A stretch of 59,017 nucleotides of DNA from an uncultured Porphyromonadaceae bacterium (lineage in GTDB: Bacteria; Bacteroidota; Bacteroidia; Bacteroidales; Muribaculaceae). Below are positions 6,868 through 16,268 of this stretch, one piece after another (position 1 is the first letter of the stretch; each line of letters begins with the position of its first letter). The notes beneath the pieces were generated by a model, which saw only the letters and a list, made by a program, of their open reading frames with translations, did not search any database and was not told the origin of the DNA. The position numbers and the translations under genes are program-made. The stretch is from contig CAMWVE010000015.1 of NCBI GenBank assembly GCA_947177685.1, positions 1 to 59,017 of the forward strand. The letters are read 5' to 3'.

Positions 6868-9800
6868 ATGAAAAAACAGCTATTGTTTCTGTTATTTTCT
6901 GTCGTATCGGTAGGTCTCATGATGGGACGTACGATCACGGGTACTGTAACACAGGCCAGTGACGGTGACGTTGTTATCGGTGCCTCCGTATTGGTCAAAG
7001 GCACACCCAATGGCGTGCAGACTGACATTGATGGAAAATATTCAATCGAAGTCAACAATGACAATGCTGAGCTCATCTTCCAGTACATCGGAATGGACAC
7101 ACAGACCATCAAGGTAGGCTCACGCTCAGTCATTGATGTTGTCCTCAAGGAAAACGCCACAGTTCTTGACGAAGTTGTGGTAACCGCCATGGGACAGGTT
7201 CAGGAAAAGAAAAAACTTAACTTTGCCGTTCAGGCGCTGAACAGTGACGAGATCACTGCCGGACAGAGCACCAACTTCGTGAACTCTCTGCAAGGTAAGG
7301 TTGCCGGCGTGCAAGTTTCAATGGCGGGTGGTTCGCCCAACTCCGCCTCACAGATCATCGTGCGTGCGATTTCTTCAGTCAACACCTCACAGAACAACGA
7401 ACCTCTGTTCGTAATCGACGGTATGGCTGTGCGAGGAAGCGCATCTGCCATGGCTGACATCAACCCCAACGACATCGAGAGCATGAGCGTCCTCAAAGGT
7501 GCTGCCGCTTCTGCGCTTTACGGTACTGAAGGTGCCAACGGTGTCATCATGATCACCACCAAGAGCGGTAAAGCCGGTGAAGTGAAGGTTACAGCATCAG
7601 GTGGCTGGGAAATCTCAAGAGCCCTCCACACTCCTCATCTGCAGAGCATTTATGGTCCCGGTGGTGCCGGTTTCTACACCACAAACGCATCAGGTGGCTG
7701 GGGTCCCCGTGTAGGCGATGACGAAACCATCTATGATAATGTAGGCAACTTCCTCGGAACAGGCTTCATGCAGAAATATGACTTCGCCATTTCAGGTGGT
7801 TCTGAAAAATTCTCGGCTTACGCTTCAGTGAACTATCAGGACACCGAAGGTATCGTCAAGAACGACTACCGCAAGAAAATGGGTGTGTTCATCAAGGGTG
7901 AGTTCAAACCCTCGAACACCGTGAAGGCAATGGTTTCAATGAACTACATCGACACCAAGTCACGCGGCTTCGGTAACTCAATGAGCACCATCTACGGCTG
8001 GGCTATCAACCGCGACATGTCAGACTACCGCACCATCGACGGTTACCCCAACTGGGACAACCGCTATGACGCATGGGACGAACTCACTGACTCACAGCGT
8101 ATCAGCGCCACCGTTTCTCCTTGGTACGGTCGCTACATGGACGATGCAGTGACAAAGAGCGGACGTGTCATCATCAACGGTTCACTCTCATGGGAACCTG
8201 TCAAGAACCTTATCTTCACCGGTAAGATTTCGTATGACAAGGGTAACTCTTACTACGACTCATACACCCGTCCCCGCTTCAAAGGCACAGAGTTCACCGT
8301 TCCCGTCGAAGAAATCAAGAACTCAGGTCTCTATCAGTCGTATGCAGAACGCATGGGTACCTACACCTTCCAGCCCTCACAGGCTGACCGCATCGTGGTT
8401 CAGGGTCTCGTAAACTACAACATCGACATCAATCAGGATCTCAACCTCTCTGCATTCCTCGGTGCTGAATATCAGGAATCGAACAGCTACTCCGTTTCAA
8501 TGGACGGTCAGGAATTCGTTCTCGGAGGCGACTACTTCTCATTCAACAACATCAATGACCAGTGGCTCTCCAAGAAGAACGTAACCCTCAGCCACTCAAC
8601 ATGGAACAAATACGGTTACTTCGGCGAAATCCGCGCTGACTACAAAGGCATGGCACAGTTGTCAGTAACCGGACGTATCGACACCACTTCACGTCTGCGT
8701 CAGGCTCCCAAGAACAACTACTTCTATCCCTCAATCACCGCCGGTGTGATTTTCTCTGAAATGTTCAAACTTCAGAACGAATGGTTCTCTTACGGTAAGA
8801 TTCGCGGTAACTGGGCAAAAGTCGGTAAGGACTGCGCAGCCAACCTCTTTACCCCCTCATATAAAGAATGGACCACTTTCCCCGACGGCGGTTTCTCAAT
8901 CGACCCCACCACTTCAGTGGCTGATCCCCTGCTCGAACCTGAGTTCATCAAAACATGGGAAATTGGTGCTGACCTCCGTTTCTTCAACTCACACACCCGC
9001 ATGGACGTGGCTTACTACTCAACCACCGCTGACAACCAGATCGTGACCGTTCGCGTGTCACCCGCATCAGGTACAATCCTCCAGACCCGCAACGAGGGTA
9101 CTGTCGAGAACTACGGTGTTGAATTGACTCTGGGTCAGGACATTATCACCACCAAGGATATTCAGTGGACTGCTAACGTGAACTTCTCGCTCAACCGCGG
9201 TCGTCTGCGTTCACTCCCTGAGGACATGACCGAAATCCAAGGTACTCAGTACGGCGACATCTTCCCGTCAGCTTATCTGGGTGCATCGACCACCGCACTC
9301 TCCGGTAAGGATTACCTCCGCACCGAGGATGGTCAGATCATCTGCGACGAAAACGGTTATCCCATGATCAACCCTGCCAAAGGTAACCTCATCGGTAACC
9401 GCGAACCCGACTTCCTGCTCGGTCTCGGTTCAACCTTCACATGGAAAGACCTTTCGGTTTCATTCCTCTTCGACGGACGTAAAGGCGGTGACGTAGCCAA
9501 CATCACCGGTCGCGGTCTGCTCTCAAACGGTCAGGCTTACATTCTGGAGAACTACCGTAACCGCGAAGCAATCTTCAAAGGTGTGGTTGAGCAGCCCGAC
9601 GGCTCTTACATCCCCAACACCACTCCCATCATCCTTGACCAGCAGACCATCAACAACTACATCTACAACGCATCATCGAACTTCGTTGAGGACGGTTCAT
9701 ACATCCGTCTGAGCCACCTCTCAGTGGCATACGATTTCGGTCGCCTGATGAAGAAACTGGGCAGCAAGAACCCCGTGAAAGGTCTGAAATGCACACTCAC

Positions 9801-9951
9801 CGGACGTAACCTCTTCCTGCTGACCAAGTACACAGGTTCCGATCCTCAGGTGATGCCAGCCGCATCTAACGGTATGGGTGCCATGGGTATCGACAACTAC
9901 AGCGTTCCCTCGCTCCGTAGCTTCAACTTCAATGTTAACGTTCAATTCTAA
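6868..9951 (+). CDS. SusC/RagA-family TonB-linked outer membrane receptor
   Basis: A 1027-residue outer membrane transporter. Order: signal peptide (1-20, ending GLMMG), a carboxypeptidase-regulatory-like beta-sandwich (about 22-100, ITGTVTQASDGDVVIGASV), the family box LDEVVVTAMG, the plug domain (about 115-225, with LFVIDGMAVRG and VLKGAAASALYGTEGANGVI), then a 22-strand barrel ending in the aromatic NVNVQF. It works with the SusD-like lipoprotein 20 bases downstream as a lidded, TonB-energised importer. No STN domain and no sigma/anti-sigma pair are present, so induction must work another way. The substrate cannot be read from sequence; no glycoside hydrolase is nearby, so peptides or glycopeptides are as likely as glycans. 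Confidence 0.93.
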   Translation: MKKQLLFLLFSVVSVGLMMGRTITGTVTQASDGDVVIGASVLVKGTPNGVQTDIDGKYSIEVNNDNAELIFQYIGMDTQTIKVGSRSVIDVVLKENATVLDEVVVTAMGQVQEKKKLNFAVQALNSDEITAGQSTNFVNSLQGKVAGVQVSMAGGSPNSASQIIVRAISSVNTSQNNEPLFVIDGMAVRGSASAMADINPNDIESMSVLKGAAASALYGTEGANGVIMITTKSGKAGEVKVTASGGWEISRALHTPHLQSIYGPGGAGFYTTNASGGWGPRVGDDETIYDNVGNFLGTGFMQKYDFAISGGSEKFSAYASVNYQDTEGIVKNDYRKKMGVFIKGEFKPSNTVKAMVSMNYIDTKSRGFGNSMSTIYGWAINRDMSDYRTIDGYPNWDNRYDAWDELTDSQRISATVSPWYGRYMDDAVTKSGRVIINGSLSWEPVKNLIFTGKISYDKGNSYYDSYTRPRFKGTEFTVPVEEIKNSGLYQSYAERMGTYTFQPSQADRIVVQGLVNYNIDINQDLNLSAFLGAEYQESNSYSVSMDGQEFVLGGDYFSFNNINDQWLSKKNVTLSHSTWNKYGYFGEIRADYKGMAQLSVTGRIDTTSRLRQAPKNNYFYPSITAGVIFSEMFKLQNEWFSYGKIRGNWAKVGKDCAANLFTPSYKEWTTFPDGGFSIDPTTSVADPLLEPEFIKTWEIGADLRFFNSHTRMDVAYYSTTADNQIVTVRVSPASGTILQTRNEGTVENYGVELTLGQDIITTKDIQWTANVNFSLNRGRLRSLPEDMTEIQGTQYGDIFPSAYLGASTTALSGKDYLRTEDGQIICDENGYPMINPAKGNLIGNREPDFLLGLGSTFTWKDLSVSFLFDGRKGGDVANITGRGLLSNGQAYILENYRNREAIFKGVVEQPDGSYIPNTTPIILDQQTINNYIYNASSNFVEDGSYIRLSHLSVAYDFGRLMKKLGSKNPVKGLKCTLTGRNLFLLTKYTGSDPQVMPAASNGMGAMGIDNYSVPSLRSFNFNVNVQF

Positions 9952-9971
9952 TAAAAAATAGGACTAACGAT

Positions 9972-11873
9972 ATGAAATTTTTAAAAACTTTGGCAGTTAC
10001 TCTTCTGGCGGGTGCAACGCTGACAGGGTGTGAAGATGTCCTCAAGGATAATGTCAACCCTGACCGCGCTCACACCAACGAAATCGAACAGGGCATGCCT
10101 GTTCTGGTGTTCTATGCCAACCAGACGATCTACGACCACGCCGAATACAACATATATCTTTCGCAGTGCCTTACCACAATGGGTAAGAGCCAGACCGGTA
10201 GCTACGGCTACAAGAGCGGCTGGGAATTCCTGACCATGAACCGTCATCCGCAGTGGCGCCGCCACTTCTATGACATCGGTCGCAATGCCAACATCCTCAT
10301 CGAGAACGCCGAAGCAGTGAACTCGCCCAACTGCATCCTGATTGCCCGTACAATCCGACTGATGTCAATGCAGCTTACCACCGATGTTTTCGGCGATATG
10401 CCCCGCACCGAGGCTTATCTCTCAAACGCTCCTCACTACGACACTCAGGAGTCAATCTACAAATGGATGTTCGAGGAAGCTGATGAACTCATCAAGCTCT
10501 ACAACGACCCCGAATGGACCAACAATCCTAACGCTCACGCCATCACCAAACGCATGGACCGCATCTATGCCGGTGACCTCAAGATGTGGGAAGGTCTGGT
10601 TTACGCTATCAAGGCACGTCTGCTGCTGCGTAACATCCCCAACATCGACCGCAGCGCAAAAACTTGTCAGGAAATCATTGACAACGCACAGAAAGCTATC
10701 GACATCTGGCGTTCAGGTGACAACTACTATGGCGCATGGTTCGGTTCAGAACCCCGCTACAAATTCGACGGCGGCACAGGCGAACAGAACGCACCGTGGT
10801 CAATCGCACAGCCCAAAATCAACTCATGGGAGTCTCGTGACAACCTGCTGACAACAGCTGTTCCCTCAAAGTTCTTCATTCAGGATCTTTTAGGTGTGTT
10901 ACAGCCCGGTGTTGAAGGTAGTCAGGGCACATGGGATGCCAAGAACGGCTATGGCACTGACCCCCGCATCATGCTGTTGCTCAGACCGCAGTCAGGTCCC
11001 GTGTCACCCGCAAATGATAAAAACAGCAAGGTCATGATCCGCTACCTTGAGAACAACATCGGTTCAGGTTCGACCTATAAACAGGCACACTATCCCGACC
11101 TCTACGCAGGTGCATACGCCGGCGGTGTCGACGCTTATAACTGTCTGTTCACCATGGAAGAGCTTTACTTCATCAAAGCCGAGGCTTACTACTGGATGGG
11201 TGACAAACAGACCGCATGCCAGCTCACCCGTGAAGCAGCTGAAAACAACATCCAGCGTCATCTTGACCGCTTCCTCGCTGACAACGGCGGTGAATATCCT
11301 GCTGAAAACTGTCTGCCCGCAGCTGAAAACGCTAAAGACGCTGTTAAAGAAGCAAACAAGGCACGTTTCGAGAACATGGTTTTCGCTTTCCTCAATAACC
11401 AGACCGGTCACACGGACGGAGTAAAAGGTTTGCGTGATGCACTGCCCTGTACCGAAGTCGGCAACAAACGCTGGTTCTTCGACCCCCAGAACTTCTCGCT
11501 CTCTGACCTTATGGAGCAGAAATATGTAGCCATGTACATGCAGCCCGAACAGTGGACTGACATGCGCCGCTACCACTACTCAAACAACCGTAACAACTAC
11601 GGCATCGGTGACGCAGGCGAAATCATCTATCCCACCCTGCGCCGTCCCTACAACCTCTATGCAGCCTACTGGGTTGATGGTCTGACTGACGAGCAGAAAG
11701 AAAACTGCTGGATTCAGCGCATCAACTACGACCCCGAAACCGAGGAAAAATACAACCGTCCCGAACTTATCCGTCTGGGCGCGTTCCGTAACTTCGAATG
11801 GCTCCGCAAACCCATGATCTGGGCAGAGGAATACGGTTCAAGAACCTCACTGACCGAGGAGCGTCCTCAGTAA
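9972..11873 (+). CDS. SusD/RagB-family surface lipoprotein
   Basis: A 633-residue lipoprotein with lipobox LTGC followed by acidic residues (CEDVLKD), consistent with surface export in Bacteroidota. The helical SusD fold is indicated by the segments QCLTTMGKSQTG, DVFGDMPRTEAY, ESIYKWMFEEADELIK, a central tetratricopeptide-like region, and a C-terminal region with QWTDMRRYHYSNN. It acts as the hinged lid and substrate-binding partner of the SusC-like receptor. It is longer than the usual 500-600 residues. The next two genes are also lipoproteins and follow closely, giving a four-gene unit. Confidence 0.88.
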   Translation: MKFLKTLAVTLLAGATLTGCEDVLKDNVNPDRAHTNEIEQGMPVLVFYANQTIYDHAEYNIYLSQCLTTMGKSQTGSYGYKSGWEFLTMNRHPQWRRHFYDIGRNANILIENAEAVNSPNCILIARTIRLMSMQLTTDVFGDMPRTEAYLSNAPHYDTQESIYKWMFEEADELIKLYNDPEWTNNPNAHAITKRMDRIYAGDLKMWEGLVYAIKARLLLRNIPNIDRSAKTCQEIIDNAQKAIDIWRSGDNYYGAWFGSEPRYKFDGGTGEQNAPWSIAQPKINSWESRDNLLTTAVPSKFFIQDLLGVLQPGVEGSQGTWDAKNGYGTDPRIMLLLRPQSGPVSPANDKNSKVMIRYLENNIGSGSTYKQAHYPDLYAGAYAGGVDAYNCLFTMEELYFIKAEAYYWMGDKQTACQLTREAAENNIQRHLDRFLADNGGEYPAENCLPAAENAKDAVKEANKARFENMVFAFLNNQTGHTDGVKGLRDALPCTEVGNKRWFFDPQNFSLSDLMEQKYVAMYMQPEQWTDMRRYHYSNNRNNYGIGDAGEIIYPTLRRPYNLYAAYWVDGLTDEQKENCWIQRINYDPETEEKYNRPELIRLGAFRNFEWLRKPMIWAEEYGSRTSLTEERPQ

Positions 11874-11901
11874 TTGTTTAATCAGACAAAAGAAGTAAAT
11901 C

Positions 11902-12975
11902 ATGAATATAAAATATTGTTCATTTACATTGGCTCTCGCAGCGCTCACCCTCGGCTCTTGCGCTAAGCATGACCTGTTTGAAAAGAACACGGTGATGGGC
12001 GAGCGCGTCCCCACCGCCTCTTGGGAAGTCGGTTCAACCGCTTGCAAGGCGGGCGAGGAGTTTACTTTCAAAGGAAAGTATTACACAGAGGACGGTCATG
12101 TGCCCCATCACTCTGAAGTGTGGTACTCGGTGCAGCGCGACGAATCAGCTGCTGCAACTGTAAAACTCCCCGGCACAACACTCAACTATACACAGACAGT
12201 CAACAATTCTGAAATTGTGCGTTCAAACCAGCTGATTGCTTCGTTCGACCATGCTCTGGCTGAATGGGATGGCAAGCAGTTTGTCCTCAACGCCTCCGTT
12301 CCCACTTCCGCAACACTTGCTCCCGTTGACTGGAAGAACCCCAAAGACTGGGATCAGGAAAAATTTGACAGCTACTATCCCGCTGAGTTCGCTCAGGAAT
12401 TCTGTGACAAGATTGTGGAATACCTCACCAAGGACAGCACATATCTGGCAGCTCTGCAGAACACCTACATCAACTATCCGTTCACCAACGAGCAGTTTGC
12501 TGCGGTTAACGAAAAATATGGTGTTTCACTCCCCACAGACATCGACCAGACCAAACCTGATGCTGACAAGAGTGACCGTTGGTTCACCCAACGTGCCCAC
12601 AACCCCGCGAAAGTTGTAGGTTACTACTACACCTCAGTTGATGGAAACGGCAACACCGTTGTTCACGAAGTTCCCGTGGACTATGTGAACCCCGATGTTA
12701 ACCTCTTCCCCGTTTACTCATCATCTCCTTGGCTCTTCTGCCGCTACGATGACGAAGCCGGTTCGGTTATCACTTCTGTGCGTGCGCAGTACATGCCTGC
12801 TTTCAAGGAACTCGTTCAGCAGATTACATTCTCTGAATGGATCTATGACTCTTCAAACCAGTGCTACAGCGTGGCTTTCGGACGTACCTACTCATTGGAA
12901 TCAACTTTCCATGTGGTTGACACCGAAGGTAACCGCGGTAAAGCTGCCGATATTCGTACCATCTCAATTAACTGA
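11902..12975 (+). CDS. unrecognised surface lipoprotein of the SusC/D locus
   Basis: A 357-residue lipoprotein (lipobox LGSC, residues about 17-20) that I cannot place in a named family. The N-terminal part (about 25-110) looks like a beta-sandwich: VGSTACKAGEEFTFKGKYYTEDGHVPHHSEVWYSV. A middle helical, Asp/Tyr/Trp-rich segment follows (KNPKDWDQEKFDSYYPAEFAQ) and the C-terminus returns to beta structure (TFHVVDTEGNRGKAADIRTI). It sits 28 bases after susD and 8 bases before the PKD lipoprotein. By position it resembles the SusE/F-type auxiliary binding proteins; a binding role is inference. Confidence 0.75.
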   Translation: MNIKYCSFTLALAALTLGSCAKHDLFEKNTVMGERVPTASWEVGSTACKAGEEFTFKGKYYTEDGHVPHHSEVWYSVQRDESAAATVKLPGTTLNYTQTVNNSEIVRSNQLIASFDHALAEWDGKQFVLNASVPTSATLAPVDWKNPKDWDQEKFDSYYPAEFAQEFCDKIVEYLTKDSTYLAALQNTYINYPFTNEQFAAVNEKYGVSLPTDIDQTKPDADKSDRWFTQRAHNPAKVVGYYYTSVDGNGNTVVHEVPVDYVNPDVNLFPVYSSSPWLFCRYDDEAGSVITSVRAQYMPAFKELVQQITFSEWIYDSSNQCYSVAFGRTYSLESTFHVVDTEGNRGKAADIRTISIN

Positions 12976-12983
12976 TCATCACT

Positions 12984-14726
12984 ATGAATTTTATCAATAA
13001 ATTAGCAATATTCGGTCTCGGCGTCTTTGCCCTAACCTCATGCGTTGATAAGGAAGCGGAGTATCAGGTGTTTCCCGATCCTGATGTTGACTTCTCCTAT
13101 GAGGTTGCAGGTGACGAGTACACACTGGACTACTATGTGGTTTCACACATCCAGTTCAACAACAAGTCAGCTAAAACAGGAACTTTCACTTGGGACTTCG
13201 GTGACGGCACAACCTCAAACGAGGTAAGCCCCGTTCACAAATACACCAAAGCCGGTCAGTACACCGTCAAGCTTACTCTTGACAATGGCGGCTACAAGGA
13301 GCTGAAAATCCTCATCATTGACATCACTCCCACCCTCAGCATCGAGGAGCAGAGCGATGATATCATCTGCATCAATGAAACCAAGGTTTCGTTCCACCTC
13401 ACCCTTCCCAACCCTGAAAACCTCCGTTGCCGCTATGAGTGGACTTTCCCCGAAGGTACAAAGGACGCAGCCGGCAACCCGATGACCACTTTCATCGGAT
13501 ATGCTGAATCTGACGGCACAATCCAGTATCCCGGCGATGTTACATTCTCGAACATCGGTTCTCAGAAAATCGAAATCAAGACATTCTTTGACATCGATGG
13601 TGAAAACCGACGTCTGGATGACTCTTACCTCAATGTTCAGGTTGGTTCGCCCATCGAGGCTCCCACCCTCTACTATGCTGAAAAAGATGGTAACATCAAG
13701 GCCCTCAAGCTGATTGATTCCTCACTGCTGCCCAAGGGAACCAAAATCCTCCCCTATGACATGGGTGTGAAGTCAGGTAACAACCCCTTCAACATCTGCT
13801 ACGGTGAAACCGATGCTACCGATGAAGAAGGCAACACAATCAAGGAAGGCTGGATTTACATTCTCGATGCCGGCAAGCAGTATTACTATGTAAGCGATGA
13901 GAACGGTACTCTCGGCGACGGTCAGATCACCGCTATGCGTGTCGACGGAACCGGTGTGAACACCGTTATCACCAATGTTGGCGGCTACGCCTTCAACGAC
14001 CCCTTCCAAGGCTTCGTTGCTGACGGCAAGCTCTATTACTCTGACCGTAACACCGGTGTCAGCGAGGTTCTCCTGACTGACCGTGGTCAGAAACAGAATG
14101 CCAACTCAGCCGGTAACCGTGACTCTTACGTATTCCAGAACGACCGTATCCCCTACTATAACCGCGGTATCTCCTACGGTGCTATCCACGCCGGCATGTG
14201 TCGCGATTCAAAAGGCATGTGGTACTGGGCTAAGTATTACAACTCAAGCCAAGGCATCTTCCGCTTCAAACAGGAAGATATCTACACAACAGCTGCCGAG
14301 GCAACAGCCGCTCCTTCGCCCTACTCAATCCTTATCGCCGGTGCGCCCATCCGCACATTCTGCATCGATGAGGATCGCAATGCCCTTTATGTATGGCGTA
14401 TTGTTTCTGAAGAAGGTTTCCATGTATATAATCTGCCCGCTCCTAGCGAATCACTTTCTTTGACAGATTCTAAAGTGAAGATTTCAATGAGCGCAGATCC
14501 CGTCAACACCACAGCTAATGAAGGTGTATTCACCACTCAATTGGCTCTTGACAAGGAAACAGGTCGCGTTTACTTCGGTTTCCGTCCTCTTGCCAACGAC
14601 GACTCCAAACTCGGTCAGGGTATCGTTTACTACGATCCCGACACCAAGAAGTGCGCGCGCTACGGCGAAACTTCTGATGCCATCTACGGCGTCTGCATCA
14701 ACCCCAACAAGACCAAGCTCTTCTGA
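12984..14726 (+). CDS. PKD-domain surface lipoprotein with propeller-like C-terminus
   Basis: A 580-residue lipoprotein (lipobox LTSC, then VDKEAEY). A PKD domain lies at about 35-110, with the classic FTWDFGDGTTSNEVSPVHKY core. A second beta-sandwich follows (about 112-215, YEWTFPEGTKDAAGNP). From about 230 to the end the chain shows repeated short strands (GWIYILDAGKQYYYVSDENG, FVADGKLYYSDRNTGVSEVL, GRVYFGFRPLANDD, IVYYDPDTKKCARYG) that look like a beta-propeller. It probably captures or presents the ligand for the SusC/D pair. It is the last gene before a strong terminator. Confidence 0.8.
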   Translation: MNFINKLAIFGLGVFALTSCVDKEAEYQVFPDPDVDFSYEVAGDEYTLDYYVVSHIQFNNKSAKTGTFTWDFGDGTTSNEVSPVHKYTKAGQYTVKLTLDNGGYKELKILIIDITPTLSIEEQSDDIICINETKVSFHLTLPNPENLRCRYEWTFPEGTKDAAGNPMTTFIGYAESDGTIQYPGDVTFSNIGSQKIEIKTFFDIDGENRRLDDSYLNVQVGSPIEAPTLYYAEKDGNIKALKLIDSSLLPKGTKILPYDMGVKSGNNPFNICYGETDATDEEGNTIKEGWIYILDAGKQYYYVSDENGTLGDGQITAMRVDGTGVNTVITNVGGYAFNDPFQGFVADGKLYYSDRNTGVSEVLLTDRGQKQNANSAGNRDSYVFQNDRIPYYNRGISYGAIHAGMCRDSKGMWYWAKYYNSSQGIFRFKQEDIYTTAAEATAAPSPYSILIAGAPIRTFCIDEDRNALYVWRIVSEEGFHVYNLPAPSESLSLTDSKVKISMSADPVNTTANEGVFTTQLALDKETGRVYFGFRPLANDDSKLGQGIVYYDPDTKKCARYGETSDAIYGVCINPNKTKLF

Positions 14727-14750
14727 TGCAGAGTTCATAAACTTTAACAC

Positions 14751-14786
14751 AAAGGAGACATCAGCAATGATGTCTCCTTTGTTATT
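14751..14786 (+). terminator. rho-independent terminator of the SusC/D operon
   Basis: A perfect 12-bp stem (14751-14762 with 14769-14780, AAAGGAGACATC/GATGTCTCCTTT), 6-base loop, followed by GTTATTATT. It closes the transcript 25 bases after the PKD gene. Confidence 0.85.
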
Positions 14787-14810
14787 ATTGTCAGACAAGT
14801 CGGAATGTAG

Positions 14811-14976
14811 GTGTGTCATAATACATTTATACGGTAAACGAATATGTCAACCATGTAGGGACGCTTCGTGGAGCGTCCGATAAGCAGCTGATATAATGAG
14901 TGTTAACAGCGGACGCTTCACGAAGCGTCCCTACATGGCAAGCAAAATCCAACTGCAAATACTCATTTTGACATAC
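14811..14976 (+). mobile_element. 166-bp REPIN-like non-autonomous element, copy A
   Basis: Two REP palindromes in inverted orientation (14859-14878 and 14911-14930) sit inside larger 29-base arms, 14851-14879 and 14910-14938, that are reverse complements at 28 of 29 positions. The conserved block extends beyond the arms. A nearly identical copy occurs in reverse orientation at 39464-39629, with identity judged by eye above 90 percent. The ends form a short imperfect inverted repeat (GTGTGTCATAAT and ATTTTGACATAC). There is no coding capacity. It is probably mobilised by the RAYT at 38876 or a relative. Confidence 0.75.
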
Positions 14977-15016
14977 CCACGCTCCTAAATCTCCGACCCC
15001 TAAATAATCATACCCT

Positions 15017-15517
15017 ATGAAACAGTTACTAATCCTAACGATCGCCTGCCTGTCGCTGCTGACCGCATGCAAGCCGAGCGAGAAAAACTATCGTCAAGCC
15101 TATGAGGCTGCCAAGGCAAAGGAAGATGCCACTCCGCTGGAGGAAACCATTTATGCCAACATCCGCAAGGAGGCACGCAACCAGACGGTCATTTTTGGCA
15201 ACGATACCATCCCCATGACCACCCAGTATGTCTCTTTCACCACTGAGGCGGGTGGCGATGTCAAGAATTTTCATCGTTACAATATAGTGGTGGCTCAGTT
15301 CAAGCAGCTTTTCAATGCAAAAGCCATGTTGCGGCGGACCATCGACGCTGGCTACCCCGATGCTTTTGTGGTTCAGACCCGTGAGCCGCTATACTACGTT
15401 GTCGCACGCAGCGTGGTTACTCCTGCCGAAGCCCGCGCAGCCCTCGACTCCGTAGCAGCCGAGAAACGTGTGCCCATGAAAGAGCCGGCGCCGTGGATTC
15501 TCCGCACGCCACGATGA
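15017..15517 (+). CDS. SPOR-domain-like lipoprotein
   Basis: A 166-residue lipoprotein (lipobox LTAC, C18). After a short helical segment (KNYRQAYEAAKAKED, typical of Bacteroidales cell-envelope lipoproteins) the C-terminal half resembles a SPOR domain: HRYNIVVAQFKQLFNAKAML, then DAGYPDAFVVQTREPLYYVV. SPOR domains bind denuded peptidoglycan at division sites. A homologous arrangement is common in Bacteroidales, where such proteins are usually annotated only as SPOR-domain containing. It is free-standing: the REPIN-like element lies upstream and 18-bp repeats lie downstream. Confidence 0.75.
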   Translation: MKQLLILTIACLSLLTACKPSEKNYRQAYEAAKAKEDATPLEETIYANIRKEARNQTVIFGNDTIPMTTQYVSFTTEAGGDVKNFHRYNIVVAQFKQLFNAKAMLRRTIDAGYPDAFVVQTREPLYYVVARSVVTPAEARAALDSVAAEKRVPMKEPAPWILRTPR

Positions 15518-15526
15518 GCGTCAGAG

Positions 15527-15571
15527 AGCTTTTGGTGTTCTCTAAGCTTTCAGAGTTCTCATAGCCCCCGG
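15527..15571. repeat. second locus of the 18-bp repeat
   Basis: Two degenerate units (15527-15544 and 15545-15562, the latter AGCTTTCAGAGTTCTCAT) plus a half unit match the array at 6276-6397. Nothing else is seen in the 211-base gap between the flanking genes. Confidence 0.7.
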
Positions 15572-15728
15572 AGTTGTTGATTCGGATTGCAATTGTGTTA
15601 CAAACAGATAAAAAAGTTGTGTATCTTTAAGGGTTCGTAAACTTTTTAAACACACCTGCGTTTACAATTCAGAAACTAAGAAACAAACACTGAAACTTTT
15701 ACTATTCTGACGCATAATACTTACAAAA

Positions 15729-16085
15729 ATGATAACTAAGAAAAGCATCGACTACATCTATCAAAAACACAACACCCGACCCGAATCGCCTGATTGTCTT
15801 GACATAATCCTGCTTTTTGAAGGCGCACATCCTTCACACGGCATTGAAATTGACGGTGAAAATCTGATCATCAACTCCATCGCCCAGTGGTCGCCCTTCC
15901 ATTCAATTCCTCTGTCAAACATCCATGCCATCGTGGACTTTGAGGAAACAGTGGCAGTGGTCCTCCCCACATCAATCGTGTTCCTGAGCAAAGTGAACAA
16001 CAAAATCAACATCCACCTCAAGGAGGAGAAGCAAGGCCTTGTTGAGCGCATGCGCAACATCCTGTTCAAGAACGCCGCTTTCTAA
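15729..16085 (+). CDS. conserved small protein of unknown function
   Basis: A 118-residue soluble protein without signal peptide or membrane segment. I do not recognise it. It appears to be alternating beta strands (CLDIILLFEGAH, IEIDGENLIINSIAQW, HAIVDFEETVAVVLPTSIVF) followed by a charged C-terminal helix (EEKQGLVERMRNILFKNA), a pattern that could be a PH-like or other small beta fold. Codon use resembles the neighbours, which supports a real gene. It stands alone between the SPOR lipoprotein and aspS. Confidence 0.6.
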   Translation: MITKKSIDYIYQKHNTRPESPDCLDIILLFEGAHPSHGIEIDGENLIINSIAQWSPFHSIPLSNIHAIVDFEETVAVVLPTSIVFLSKVNNKINIHLKEEKQGLVERMRNILFKNAAF

Positions 16086-16268
16086 GCAGTCGTAACAGGC
16101 TCATTTTACCGTTAATAGTAAAAAAACTCCACTTTCATTTTTGTAATACATAAATTAATTGTAATTTTACACATTAATTTCATATTGAATGTTTGAATTT
16201 ATTTCAGACATTCATTTTTTTGGAGGGTGACCTCCTCCTGCCTTGTTTCTAATAAAAAGATATCAGAT

